Of a stretch of DNA of 64,000 nucleotides, positions 25,941-34,195 are shown piece by piece. The notes under the pieces are model-generated. The model saw only the letters and a program-made list of their open reading frames with translations, had not been told where the DNA came from and made no database searches. The stretch comes from JADFDG01 sp965232985. GTDB taxonomy: Bacteria > Pseudomonadota > Gammaproteobacteria > Pseudomonadales > JADFDG01. Position 1 is the first letter of the stretch, and every line of letters starts with the position of its first letter. The position numbers were made by a program, and so were the translations under genes. The DNA lies in contig CBDDRC010000047.1 in NCBI GenBank assembly GCA_965232985.1, positions 1-64,000 of the forward strand, read 5' to 3'.

Positions 25941-26842
25941 CACAGGATCTCCTCAACGTTGCGCAACGCGACCGTCTTGGTGAAGAGGCGACGCAGGCGG
26001 CCATCGGCCGGCACGGGTTGCGGAACAGTCTGTTCGAGCACGGTGTAGGTCAGGCCCGCCGGCACCACCGCGCCCGCATCGTTTGGCGTACGCAGCAGCA
26101 GCGCAATGCGGACACTGCGCACCACCTGCAACTGGCTCATCGCCAGGCAGTCTGGCGGCGGCGCGGCGCCACGGGCCAATGCAGCCGCCATCTCCGAGGC
26201 TCTTATGTAGGCCGTGGGTTGCGCGGTGCTGGGGGCACAGGCGCCCGGGGCCGCCGGATCCGCCGGGTTGTGCTGAAGGTCGACCCCGTACAGCACCTGG
26301 AAACTCTCGACGTTGTCGACCAGGACCTGCGGCGTACCGGTAAGATCGAATCCGCCTCCGCCGTTGGGGACTGCACCCTGGCACCGCAATTCATTGATGC
26401 CACCCGCATTCTGTGCAACCCAGTATCGGTTGCTGATGAGGGTGGCGGCACCGACGCTCTCGCCGGTGCAGAAAGTCTCGCCGGCCACCTGCGGGGCATA
26501 AACGACCGCCAGGGTGTCGTGCGTACCGGCGGCTGTCACCACGTCATTTGCGATATTTGTCCAGTCAAACGCCTGCGTCGCCGTGGGATAGCCGGGGAAC
26601 CCGGCACGCAGCAGGTCGCGGGCGATGAAATCCAGTGCGTAGGTACCGCCTTCCTGCGTCAACGACATGGCGTCCTGCATGCGGAACGTCTGTTTGTTGG
26701 CCGAAAAAATCTGGACCACGGCGGCCACCACCAGCGCCCCCAGGACCATCGCCACCATCAATTCAACAAGACCTATGCCCTGCGCCCGGCCAGAGCCGCA
26801 GCAACCGGGTGTACGGTGAGAAGTTCTCGGGATTGTTTTCAT
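25940..26842 (-). CDS. pilW: Minor pilin PilW
   Basis: The 300-residue product has a 22-residue leader (cut after Gly22, before IGLVEL; Glu5 present), the hydrophobic helix, and a long globular domain with several cysteines. The start overlaps the pilV stop by four bases (ATGA) and its end overlaps the pilX start. PilW is, with PilV, PilX and PilY1, part of the tip complex that initiates pilus assembly. Confidence 0.9.
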   Translation of the reverse strand: MKTIPRTSHRTPGCCGSGRAQGIGLVELMVAMVLGALVVAAVVQIFSANKQTFRMQDAMSLTQEGGTYALDFIARDLLRAGFPGYPTATQAFDWTNIANDVVTAAGTHDTLAVVYAPQVAGETFCTGESVGAATLISNRYWVAQNAGGINELRCQGAVPNGGGGFDLTGTPQVLVDNVESFQVLYGVDLQHNPADPAAPGACAPSTAQPTAYIRASEMAAALARGAAPPPDCLAMSQLQVVRSVRIALLLRTPNDAGAVVPAGLTYTVLEQTVPQPVPADGRLRRLFTKTVALRNVEEIL

Positions 26843-27408
26843 TGCGCCATCACTCGCATGGCAACACAGTTCGGTGTTGCATTGTCCGTACAGTTGGCCG
26901 GATCAGTGCCGCTCCAGGAAACAAAGACGCAGCGATCCAGTGGCGTACCGGCAACACCGGCGCAGTTGCGCAGATCGACGCGACCGGCCGGCAACAGTTC
27001 GTTGGCAAGGTACTGAATTTCCTGTACGTCAAAGGTCGCCATGACCGCCGGAGCACAGCCGTTTTGATTGGCGTTCGTCGTATAACAGGTAGTCCCCCAA
27101 CTCGTTGGGTCGCCGGCCGGAAGAATGACCGCCGGAACGCCATAGAGCCCCGGCGTACTGTAAGTAGCCAGCGCCGATGGATTGGCCCGGATACGTTCCA
27201 CCAGTTCGGAGGCAATCGTCATTGCCTGCGAGCGCGTGTGCGCCACCCCGGTCGAATCGAGCGCACGCACCTGCAGGCCGGCAAAACCCATCACGGCGAT
27301 GCCCAGCACCAGCATCGCCACCAGCACTTCGAAAAAGCTGTACCCGGCCTGCCTGCTCACGGCCTGCCTCCTGCCCATGCGGCTGTCCTGCCTGTTGTCC
27401 GGTGTCAT
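26839..27408 (-). CDS. pilV: Minor pilin PilV
   Basis: The 189-residue product has a 22-residue leader (cut after Gly22, before YSFFEVLVAM) with Glu5 kept and the helix ending near residue 45. The first residue after cleavage is Tyr instead of Phe. It overlaps the upstream fimU-like gene by four bases (ATGA) and pilW by four bases. Cysteines in the C-terminal half (TTCYTT, NCAGV, DRCVF) suggest disulfides. Confidence 0.9.
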   Translation of the reverse strand: MTPDNRQDSRMGRRQAVSRQAGYSFFEVLVAMLVLGIAVMGFAGLQVRALDSTGVAHTRSQAMTIASELVERIRANPSALATYSTPGLYGVPAVILPAGDPTSWGTTCYTTNANQNGCAPAVMATFDVQEIQYLANELLPAGRVDLRNCAGVAGTPLDRCVFVSWSGTDPANCTDNATPNCVAMRVMAQ

Positions 27409-27917
27409 GGGTGCGATGTCCGGGTAATGGTTGTGCGGCCCAGGGCATTGACGACGATCACCCGGCCGGGGTCTCCCGCCTCCGCGCCTGCCGGATACAC
27501 GCTGAAGGAAGGGGGGGGCGTCACCCGCCCCTCGCGGTCGAAGGTGACACTGTTGTTTGGGGTTGTCGTCTCCAACACCGTTGCTGAGGAGGCGGCGTGA
27601 TCAACGACATACAGGACGGCATCATCGGACACGCGGACTGCCCGCCAGCCTGCGCTCCAGTCACCATCGGCACCGGCACCAAGGCGCTCGAGCCTCATCG
27701 TGGTGCGCTCCGCAACGGCCCGCGAGCGAATGTCGTTGATGGCACCGACCAACTCCGAGGTGGCGCCGCTCACCGCAGAATCGCGGGTGAAGGAACCGTA
27801 CATGGGGACCCCGATCGAAACGAGAACGGCGATGACGACCAAAGTCACCAGCAGCTCGATCAGGGTGAACCCCCGGGCCGTCCGCCTGCCGCTCGTCCGC
27901 TCAATCACTGCGTTCAT
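27405..27917 (-). CDS. fimU: FimU/FimT-like minor pilin
   Basis: The 170-residue product starts at the ATG at 27917, preceded by a GGCAGGG site; the open frame continues upstream without pilin features. The leader is sixteen residues, cut after Gly16 before FTLIELLV. It has the GspH/FimT fold pattern ending in VNALGRTTI. It is the first gene of the minor pilin operon, a position held by fimU in Pseudomonas. FimU normally couples the priming complex to the major pilin. Confidence 0.88.
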   Translation of the reverse strand: MNAVIERTSGRRTARGFTLIELLVTLVVIAVLVSIGVPMYGSFTRDSAVSGATSELVGAINDIRSRAVAERTTMRLERLGAGADGDWSAGWRAVRVSDDAVLYVVDHAASSATVLETTTPNNSVTFDREGRVTPPPSFSVYPAGAEAGDPGRVIVVNALGRTTITRTSHP

Positions 27918-27953
27918 CACTGCCCTGCCATACGGATGCAACTCACTGATCTC

Positions 27954-27982
27954 ACTATATTTCCTGCTCGTCTTTCCGACAA
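27954..27982 (-). promoter_or_regulatory. Predicted sigma70 promoter of the minor pilin operon
   Basis: On the minus strand TTGTCG (27977-27982) is followed after 17 bases by TATAGT (27954-27959). This lies about 37 bases upstream of the fimU ATG. I saw no sigma54 -24/-12 site here, which fits the known situation that the minor pilin operon is driven by regulators other than PilR. Confidence 0.6.
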
Positions 27983-28273
27983 AACCAGCACGACGGTCGG
28001 GCCTGCGAGTCGATCGGCGGGAACCGCCGGGGCGAGGCTGCGACGGACCGCACACTCGGAGTGACGCTGACATCACAACTGACGGCATCCGCCAGTTACT
28101 GACAATCGACGGCAAATCTAGCCGACGCAGGCGGAGATGCATCGTCAAGAGGGACAGGCGGTCAACCGGGCGGACCACCAGCAGGCTCGGACGGCGGCAG
28201 CCCGGATGGCAGGGCGCGAATCGCCACTGAGATGGTGGAGCGGTAGGAGAGGCGGTGCGCCCCGGGGAAAAAT
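27983..28273. other. Intergenic region between ispH and the minor pilin operon
   Basis: About 290 bases between the pilin promoter and the ispH stop hold no gene I can support. Open frames here have no ribosome site or recognisable product. I see no clear intrinsic terminator for ispH and no long repeat. It may carry binding sites for pilus regulators, which I cannot identify. Confidence 0.6.
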
Positions 28274-29209
28274 TCAGCCGCGCAGTTCGCGCGGCATCGA
28301 GAAGGTGATGTTTTCCGGCCGGCCGGCCATTTCCTTGACGCTGTCGGCGCCCAGGGTTCGGAGCCGCGCCAACACCCCGGCAACCAGCACCTCGGGGGCG
28401 GAGGCGCCGGCGGTCACGCCGACCGTGGCGGCAGCGGCGACCCATTCGGGACGGATGTCATCGGCACCATCGATCAGGAAAGCGCGGGCGCCGCAGCGCT
28501 CGGCCAGCTCGCACAGGCGATTGGAGTTGGAGCTGTTGGGCGAGCCGACCACCAGCACCACCTGCGCTTCGAGCGCCAACTGGCGCACCGCATCCTGACG
28601 ATTCTGCGTGGCATAGCAGATGTCGTCCGTGCGCGGGCCGTGAATGGCGGGAAATCGACTGCGCAACGCCTCGATGATGCGCGCGGTATCGTCGACCGAC
28701 AGGGTGGTCTGCGACACGTAGCTGAGGTGCTGCGGATCGCGCACGACGAGTGTCGCGACATCCTCTTCGTCTTCGATCAGATAAATGGCGCCGCCGTGGC
28801 GCGCATCGTACTGACCCATGGTGCCCTCGACTTCCGGATGGCCGGCGTGGCCGATCAGGATGGTTTCGCGGCCGCTGCGCGCGTAGCGGATCACTTCCAT
28901 GTGCACCTTGGTCACCAACGGGCAGGTGGCGTCGAACACCTTGAGGCCGCGCGACTTCGCCGCGTCCTGCACCGCCCGCGAGACGCCATGTGCGCTGAAA
29001 ATAACCAGCGCGTCATCGGGCACCTCGTCGAGTTCTTCGACAAACACCGCGCCGCGCGCCCGCAGGTCATCGACAACGAAGCGGTTGTGCACCACTTCAT
29101 GCCGCACATACACCGGCGCACCGAACACCTCGAGGGCGCGATTGACAATGTCGATGGCGCGATCGACGCCGGCACAAAAGCCGCGCGGGTTGGCGAGCAA
29201 AACGTTCAC
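28274..29209 (-). CDS. ispH: 4-hydroxy-3-methylbut-2-enyl diphosphate reductase
   Basis: IspH performs the last step of the MEP isoprenoid pathway, making IPP and DMAPP with a 4Fe-4S cluster. The 311-residue product has three cluster cysteines: Cys12 in PRGFCAGV, one in DATCPLV near residue 96, and one in NRLCELA near residue 196. The ATG overlaps the fkpB stop by four bases, giving the usual lspA-fkpB-ispH arrangement. Confidence 0.97.
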   Translation of the reverse strand: MNVLLANPRGFCAGVDRAIDIVNRALEVFGAPVYVRHEVVHNRFVVDDLRARGAVFVEELDEVPDDALVIFSAHGVSRAVQDAAKSRGLKVFDATCPLVTKVHMEVIRYARSGRETILIGHAGHPEVEGTMGQYDARHGGAIYLIEDEEDVATLVVRDPQHLSYVSQTTLSVDDTARIIEALRSRFPAIHGPRTDDICYATQNRQDAVRQLALEAQVVLVVGSPNSSNSNRLCELAERCGARAFLIDGADDIRPEWVAAAATVGVTAGASAPEVLVAGVLARLRTLGADSVKEMAGRPENITFSMPRELRG

Positions 29210-29694
29210 GATTCTTCCTCCACGCGAGCGACGGCACGAAGCACGACTGTCGCGTCCAGAGCTTCGACACCGAGAATTTCCACCTCGAAGCCGAGTTCGC
29301 GGCCGGCCAGGGGATGATTGAAATCAACCGTCACATGATTGTTGTCGAAGGCAGTGACAACACCCGGCAGCTCACCCTTCTTGTCGGCAAACGAGAGCAT
29401 CAGGCCACGCGCCAGCGTCACATCGGCAGCAAACAGGCTGCGATCCATCACCTGTACGTTATCGGCATTGTGCTCGCCAAATCCGCTTCGCGCATCGATC
29501 ACCACCGAACGGCGATCGCCGGCTTTCAGCCCCAGCAAGGCGCGCTCGAAGCCCGGCAGCAGGCTTGCATCGCCGACGGTGAACGTCGCCGGGCCGCGCG
29601 TGCGGGTTGAATCGATGATCTCGCCGGAGAGGAGCCGCAGGGTGAAATGCAGTGTCACCTTCGTATCGGCACCGATGCGCAGCGGCTCGTTCAC
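29206..29694 (-). CDS. fkpB: FKBP-type peptidyl-prolyl isomerase (SlpA/FkpB)
   Basis: The 162-residue product is a SlyD/SlpA-type FKBP with the inserted IF chaperone domain in the middle (GFGEHNADNVQVMDRSLF region) and the motif HPLAGRELGFEVEILGV near the C-terminus. The family catalyses proline isomerisation and acts as a cytoplasmic chaperone. Its end overlaps ispH by four bases and its start overlaps the lspA stop by four. Confidence 0.93.
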   Translation of the reverse strand: MNEPLRIGADTKVTLHFTLRLLSGEIIDSTRTRGPATFTVGDASLLPGFERALLGLKAGDRRSVVIDARSGFGEHNADNVQVMDRSLFAADVTLARGLMLSFADKKGELPGVVTAFDNNHVTVDFNHPLAGRELGFEVEILGVEALDATVVLRAVARVEEES

Positions 29695-30191
29695 GCCGAC
29701 TTCTCCTCGTTTTTTTCCGGGTTGAAGAGCATCTCACCGATCAGCATCAGCGCCCCGACAGTGATGGCACTGTCGGCGATATTGAAGGCCGGAAAATGAT
29801 AGTCGCCCCACCAGACATCGAGGAAATCGACGACATAACCCAATGTGACGCGATCCCAGAGGTTGCCGAGCGCACCACCGATCACCAGCGCCAGTGCGCA
29901 GGCCAGCCAGCGCTGCCCTGCTTTCAATTGCCAGATCCACGCCGTCATGAACACAGTGAGCGCGACGGCGATGCCCGCAAAAAACCACCGCTGCCAGCCG
30001 CCGGCGTCGGCAAGAAAACTGAACGCTGCACCGCTGTTGTACGCCAGCATTAGATTGAAGTGCGGAAACACCGCCACCGGCTGGTGCAGTGACAGGTGCG
30101 CCACCGCCAGACTCTTGGTCCACAGATCAAGCACAATGACGAGGATACTCAGATCGAGCCAAAGCACCGTACGCACGAGCCGTTTCTGCAT
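29691..30191 (-). CDS. lspA: Lipoprotein signal peptidase (SPase II)
   Basis: LspA cuts the signal peptide of prolipoproteins after diacylglyceryl transfer, in the inner membrane. The 166-residue product has four transmembrane helices and both catalytic aspartates, in LWDR and in FNIADSAI. The motif usually written D-Q-x-T-K reads DLWTK here. I chose the ATG at 30191, with a GGGGGT site, for the family length. An alternative ATG at 30230 overlaps ileS and adds thirteen residues. Confidence 0.94.
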   Translation of the reverse strand: MQKRLVRTVLWLDLSILVIVLDLWTKSLAVAHLSLHQPVAVFPHFNLMLAYNSGAAFSFLADAGGWQRWFFAGIAVALTVFMTAWIWQLKAGQRWLACALALVIGGALGNLWDRVTLGYVVDFLDVWWGDYHFPAFNIADSAITVGALMLIGEMLFNPEKNEEKSA

Positions 30192-30222
30192 CGGCTCAAC
30201 CCCCGCAACAGACACCGATGAT

Positions 30223-33033
30223 TCACGCATAGCGACGTTGCTCCCCGTTGCCCGCCACGTTTTCGATGCAACGCCCACAAAGTTCCGGGTGCGCCGCGTG
30301 CGCGCCGACGTCGGCCCGATAATGCCAGCAACGCACACACTTGCCATGTGTGGATTTCGTCACCCGCACCCGCAATCCGTCGAGCTCGGTGCCATTGCCG
30401 CTGGCCGCATGCAGATCGTGCACCTGCGCCACCGACGTAATGAGTACGAAACGCAGCTCATCGCCAAGCTTGTCGACGGCACGACGGACTTCCGGCGCAC
30501 ACCACAGCTCGACTTCCGCCTCCAGGTTGCCACCGATCACACCATCATTGCGCGCCATTTCCAGTTGCTTGTTGATCGCTACCTTCACCGCAACCACGGT
30601 GTCCCAATCGGCGACCGCGAGCGCACCGTCGGCAATCGCCGCCGGCAACGCATACCACTCGGCAACAAACACGCTCTCACTGCGCGCACCGGGCAATGCC
30701 TGCCAGATTTCCTCGGCGGTAAACGAGAGAATGGGCGCAATCCAGCGCACCAGCGCTTCGGCAATGTGGAACAACGCCGTCTGCACCGAACGCCGCCCCA
30801 GCGAATCCGCCTGCATGGTGTACTGGCGGTCCTTGATGACATCGAGATAGAAACCACCCAAGTCCACGGCGCAGAAATTGTGCACTTTCTGGTAGATAAG
30901 GTGGAAGTTGTAGTCGTCGTACGCGGCGACGATTTCGTTCTGCAGCGCTGCTGCGCGGCCCAGTATCCAGCGATCAAGCTCAAGCAACTGCGCGTCCGCC
31001 ACACTGTGCACTGCCGGATCGAAACCGTTCAGGTTCGACAACAGATAACGCGACGTGTTGCGGATACGGCGGTAGGAGTCGGCAATGCGTTTGAGAATTT
31101 CATCAGAGACTGTCATTTCGCCGCGGTAGTCGGTGGCGGCAACCCACAGGCGGATGATGTCGGCACCGAGCGTCTTCATCACCTCCTGCGGCGCCACGAC
31201 ATTGCCCAGCGATTTGGACATTTTCCTGCCCTGTGCATCGACGGTGAAGCCGTGCGTCAGTACTGTTTTGTACGGCGCTACGCCTTTCGCGGCCACCGAT
31301 GTGAGCAGCGACGACTGGAACCAGCCGCGATGCTGGTCGGAACCTTCAAGATACAAATCGGCAGGGCTGTGCAGTTCCGGGTGCGAATCGAGCACGCAGG
31401 CATGGGTAACGCCGGAATCGAACCAGACATCGAGCGTATCGAACACCTGCACGTAATTTTCCGCATCGGCACCGAGCAATTCGCGCGCATCGATATTGAA
31501 CCAACCATCGATGCCCTCCCGCTCAACCAGCCGCGCCACCTTTTCGATGAGCGCCAACGTATCCGGGTGCATCTGCTGGGTGTCCTTGTGCACGAACAGT
31601 GCAATCGGCACGCCCCAGGTGCGCTGGCGCGAGATGCACCAGTCCGGGCGCCCCTGGATCATTCCCTCGATGCGCGCCTGCCCCCAGTTCGGCACCCAGT
31701 GCACCCGACGGATTTCAGCCAGCGATTGTTCGGCAAGCCCCGCCTGCGACATCGAAATAAACCACTGCGGCGTTGCCCGGAAGATGATCGGCGTCTTGTG
31801 GCGCCAGCAGTGCGGATAACTGTGTTTGATGTGCTTGTGTGCAAGCAGCACGCCCATTTCGGCGAGCTTCGCGATGATTGGCTCGTTGGCCTTGTTGACG
31901 TGCTGACCGGCGAACAGTTCCGTGCCGGGCACAAACACGCCGTTGCCATCGACGGGGTTGTCGACCGGCAAATTATATTTCGCGCCGACGATAAAATCGT
32001 CCTGCCCATGCCCCGGCGCGGTATGTACGCAGCCGGTACCGGCATCGGTGGTCACATGCTCACCGAGAATCATCGGCACCTGGCGCGCGTAAAATGGATG
32101 TTGCAACTTGAGGTGTTCGAGCTGCTCGCCCCTGAAGTGGCCGAGCACCTGCGCATCCTCAATGCCGTAGCGCGCAAGGCAAGCGCCCTTTAGTGCTTCG
32201 GCAACAACGATCTGCACGCGCTTTTCGTTCTGCGTGCCGGAAACCAGCACATAATCGAGCGCCGGATGCACGCTCACCGCCTGGTTGGCCGGCAGCGTCC
32301 AGGGCGTGGTCGTCCAGATCACGACCATCACTTCGCCTGCCGCCGCGAGGTGCGTGCGGCGATTGAATTCGGCAAGATCGACAACACCAAACCCGACATC
32401 GATCGACGGCGAGATTTTTTCTTCGTATTCCACTTCCGCCTCGGCCAGCGCGCTGGCGCAATCAAGGCACCAGTGCACCGGCTTGCTGCCCTTGTGCAGG
32501 TGGCCGTTGGCGATGATCTTGCCGAGCGTGCGGATGATGTCCGCCTCGAAGCGGAAATCCATGGTCAGGTAGGGCTTTTCCCAATCACCGAACACACCCA
32601 GACGCATGAAGTCCGTGCGCTGGCCTTCCATCTGCGCCTGCGCGTATTTTCGGCACTCCTTGCGAAAGGTGGCGGCATCGATTTTCTGGCCCGGCTTGCC
32701 GAACTTCTTCTCGACATTCAGCTCAATCGGCAGGCCGTGGCAATCCCAGCCCGGCACATAGGGCGCATCGAATCCCGACAGCGTCTTCGCCTTGACGATA
32801 ATGTCCTTGAGCACCTTGTTAACGGCATGGCCAATGTGGATGGATCCGTTCGCGTACGGCGGGCCGTCGTGCAGGATGAATTTCGGCCGGTCGGCACGGG
32901 CATTGCGGATCGCGCGATACAGGCCCTGCTGCCGCCATTTCTTCAGCGTTTCCGGTTCACGCTGGGCAAGGTTCGCCTTCATCGCGAAAGACGTTTCCGG
33001 CAGATTCAGGGTCGGCTTGTAGTCAGTCGTCAT
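30223..33033 (-). CDS. ileS: Isoleucyl-tRNA synthetase
   Basis: This class I enzyme charges tRNA-Ile and edits valine. The 936-residue product has the HIGH motif (SIHIGHA), the CP1 editing domain, the KMSKS motif (GRKMSKSLGN) and a C-terminal zinc finger (CVRCWHYRADVG then LCGRCIENV). The ATG at 33033 gives the typical MTTDYKPTLNLPETSF start; the frame upstream to 33165 is not conserved-looking. It lies between ribF (43-base gap) and lspA. Confidence 0.97.
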   Translation of the reverse strand: MTTDYKPTLNLPETSFAMKANLAQREPETLKKWRQQGLYRAIRNARADRPKFILHDGPPYANGSIHIGHAVNKVLKDIIVKAKTLSGFDAPYVPGWDCHGLPIELNVEKKFGKPGQKIDAATFRKECRKYAQAQMEGQRTDFMRLGVFGDWEKPYLTMDFRFEADIIRTLGKIIANGHLHKGSKPVHWCLDCASALAEAEVEYEEKISPSIDVGFGVVDLAEFNRRTHLAAAGEVMVVIWTTTPWTLPANQAVSVHPALDYVLVSGTQNEKRVQIVVAEALKGACLARYGIEDAQVLGHFRGEQLEHLKLQHPFYARQVPMILGEHVTTDAGTGCVHTAPGHGQDDFIVGAKYNLPVDNPVDGNGVFVPGTELFAGQHVNKANEPIIAKLAEMGVLLAHKHIKHSYPHCWRHKTPIIFRATPQWFISMSQAGLAEQSLAEIRRVHWVPNWGQARIEGMIQGRPDWCISRQRTWGVPIALFVHKDTQQMHPDTLALIEKVARLVEREGIDGWFNIDARELLGADAENYVQVFDTLDVWFDSGVTHACVLDSHPELHSPADLYLEGSDQHRGWFQSSLLTSVAAKGVAPYKTVLTHGFTVDAQGRKMSKSLGNVVAPQEVMKTLGADIIRLWVAATDYRGEMTVSDEILKRIADSYRRIRNTSRYLLSNLNGFDPAVHSVADAQLLELDRWILGRAAALQNEIVAAYDDYNFHLIYQKVHNFCAVDLGGFYLDVIKDRQYTMQADSLGRRSVQTALFHIAEALVRWIAPILSFTAEEIWQALPGARSESVFVAEWYALPAAIADGALAVADWDTVVAVKVAINKQLEMARNDGVIGGNLEAEVELWCAPEVRRAVDKLGDELRFVLITSVAQVHDLHAASGNGTELDGLRVRVTKSTHGKCVRCWHYRADVGAHAAHPELCGRCIENVAGNGEQRRYA

Positions 33034-33076
33034 CGGGGTGCCAGTGGCGTATCCATTCCGGTTGTCGTTCGGGACG

Positions 33077-34048
33077 TTATTGCTGCTTTTGGTTCTCGAC
33101 AAAATTATCATCAACGCGCTTTCGGTCGACAAAGAAAGCGCGTGCGGCGGCCACGTCACGGCCAATCTGCGCCTTCAGCGTATCAATGCCGTCAAAGCGC
33201 ATTTCGTCGCGCAGCCGCGCCAGGAATCGCACGGCAATATGCCGGCCGTAAATTCGCTCCATGAAATCGAACACATGGACCTCGACGCGCTCCTCGATGC
33301 CGCTGACCGTCGGGCGACGCCCGACATTGGCCACGCCGGTGAGTACCACGCCGTTGATGCCGCGCACCTCTACCGCGTAAACACCCGCGAGCGGCGAGCG
33401 CAGGCGGTGTAGCGCAACATTGGCCGTCGGGAAGCCGATTTCGCGGCCACGCGCATCGCCGTGACACACCCGACCGGTTATCTCGTACGGATGGCCGAGC
33501 AACATTGTCGCGCGGGCAAAATCCCCCGCCGCCAGCGCCTCGCGAATTGCCGTGCTGCTGACCCGTGTGCCGGCGATGACAATGCTGGCCGTGTTCTGCA
33601 CCGTGAAGCCAAAGCGTTGCCCGGCGCTCTCAAGAAGAGCAAAATCGCCACTGCGGCCGGCGCCAAACCGGAAATCATCACCGATCACCAGGTGGCGCAC
33701 GCCAAGACCATCGACCAGCAGGCGCTCGACGAACTCACCCGCCGTAAGCGCACGAAACTGCGCATTGAACTGTATGCAGAACACCCGCTCAACGCCAAGC
33801 GCCCGCAGCGCTGCGAGCTTGTCTCGCAGGCGCATAAGCCGTGCCGGCGCTCTCGCACCGGCGAAAAATTCCTGTGGCTGCGGCTCGAACAGCACTACTG
33901 TTGAGGCAACGCCCAGGGCGCGTGCGCGCGCCGCCACGTCGGCAACAATCTGCTGGTGGCCACGGTGGACGCCGTCGAAGTTGCCGATGGTGGCCACACA
34001 ACCCCGATGCGCCGGGCGCAGATTGTGCGTGCCGCGGATCAACTCCAT
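33077..34048 (-). CDS. ribF: Bifunctional riboflavin kinase/FAD synthetase
   Basis: RibF makes FMN and FAD from riboflavin. The 323-residue product has the N-terminal adenylyltransferase motif GNFDGVHRGHQ and the C-terminal flavokinase motif GFPTANVAL. The ATG at 34048 gives the usual MELIRG-type start; the open frame extends to 34093. It precedes ileS on the same strand, as in many gammaproteobacteria. Confidence 0.95.
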   Translation of the reverse strand: MELIRGTHNLRPAHRGCVATIGNFDGVHRGHQQIVADVAARARALGVASTVVLFEPQPQEFFAGARAPARLMRLRDKLAALRALGVERVFCIQFNAQFRALTAGEFVERLLVDGLGVRHLVIGDDFRFGAGRSGDFALLESAGQRFGFTVQNTASIVIAGTRVSSTAIREALAAGDFARATMLLGHPYEITGRVCHGDARGREIGFPTANVALHRLRSPLAGVYAVEVRGINGVVLTGVANVGRRPTVSGIEERVEVHVFDFMERIYGRHIAVRFLARLRDEMRFDGIDTLKAQIGRDVAAARAFFVDRKRVDDNFVENQKQQ

Positions 34049-34162
34049 CGGGACTCCGGGTGCCGGCCCCGCAGCGCAGGTCCCGGTCTTCATGGGGAAA
34101 GGGCGCGATTATACGGGACGCGAAGTATCAGTAACGCAAAAGGCCCAGTGCCGCTTGATGAC

Positions 34163-34195
34163 GCGCTCAATGGCGCTCAATGGCGCTCAATGGCG
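34163..34195. repeat. Ten-base tandem repeat at the murJ stop codon
   Basis: The unit GCGCTCAATG is repeated three times exactly (34163-34192), followed by a partial GCG copy. The murJ stop codon (34187-34189 on the minus strand) lies inside the last full copy, so copy number can change only the region after the stop. The unit is not a multiple of three. It has no spacer structure and is not CRISPR-like. Confidence 0.9.

Noticed and set aside
27918..28445. Upstream extension of the fimU-like frame to 28445
   Set aside because: The added residues are Arg-rich without pilin features; the ATG at 27917 with a ribosome site and a normal prepilin leader explains the gene.
29845..32193. A 782-codon open frame antisense to ileS
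   Set aside because: It is the mirror frame of a highly conserved gene; no ribosome site or domain is evident.
34163..34195. Tandem repeat considered as a short CRISPR-like array
   Set aside because: The units are ten bases, directly abutting, with no spacers and no cas genes.
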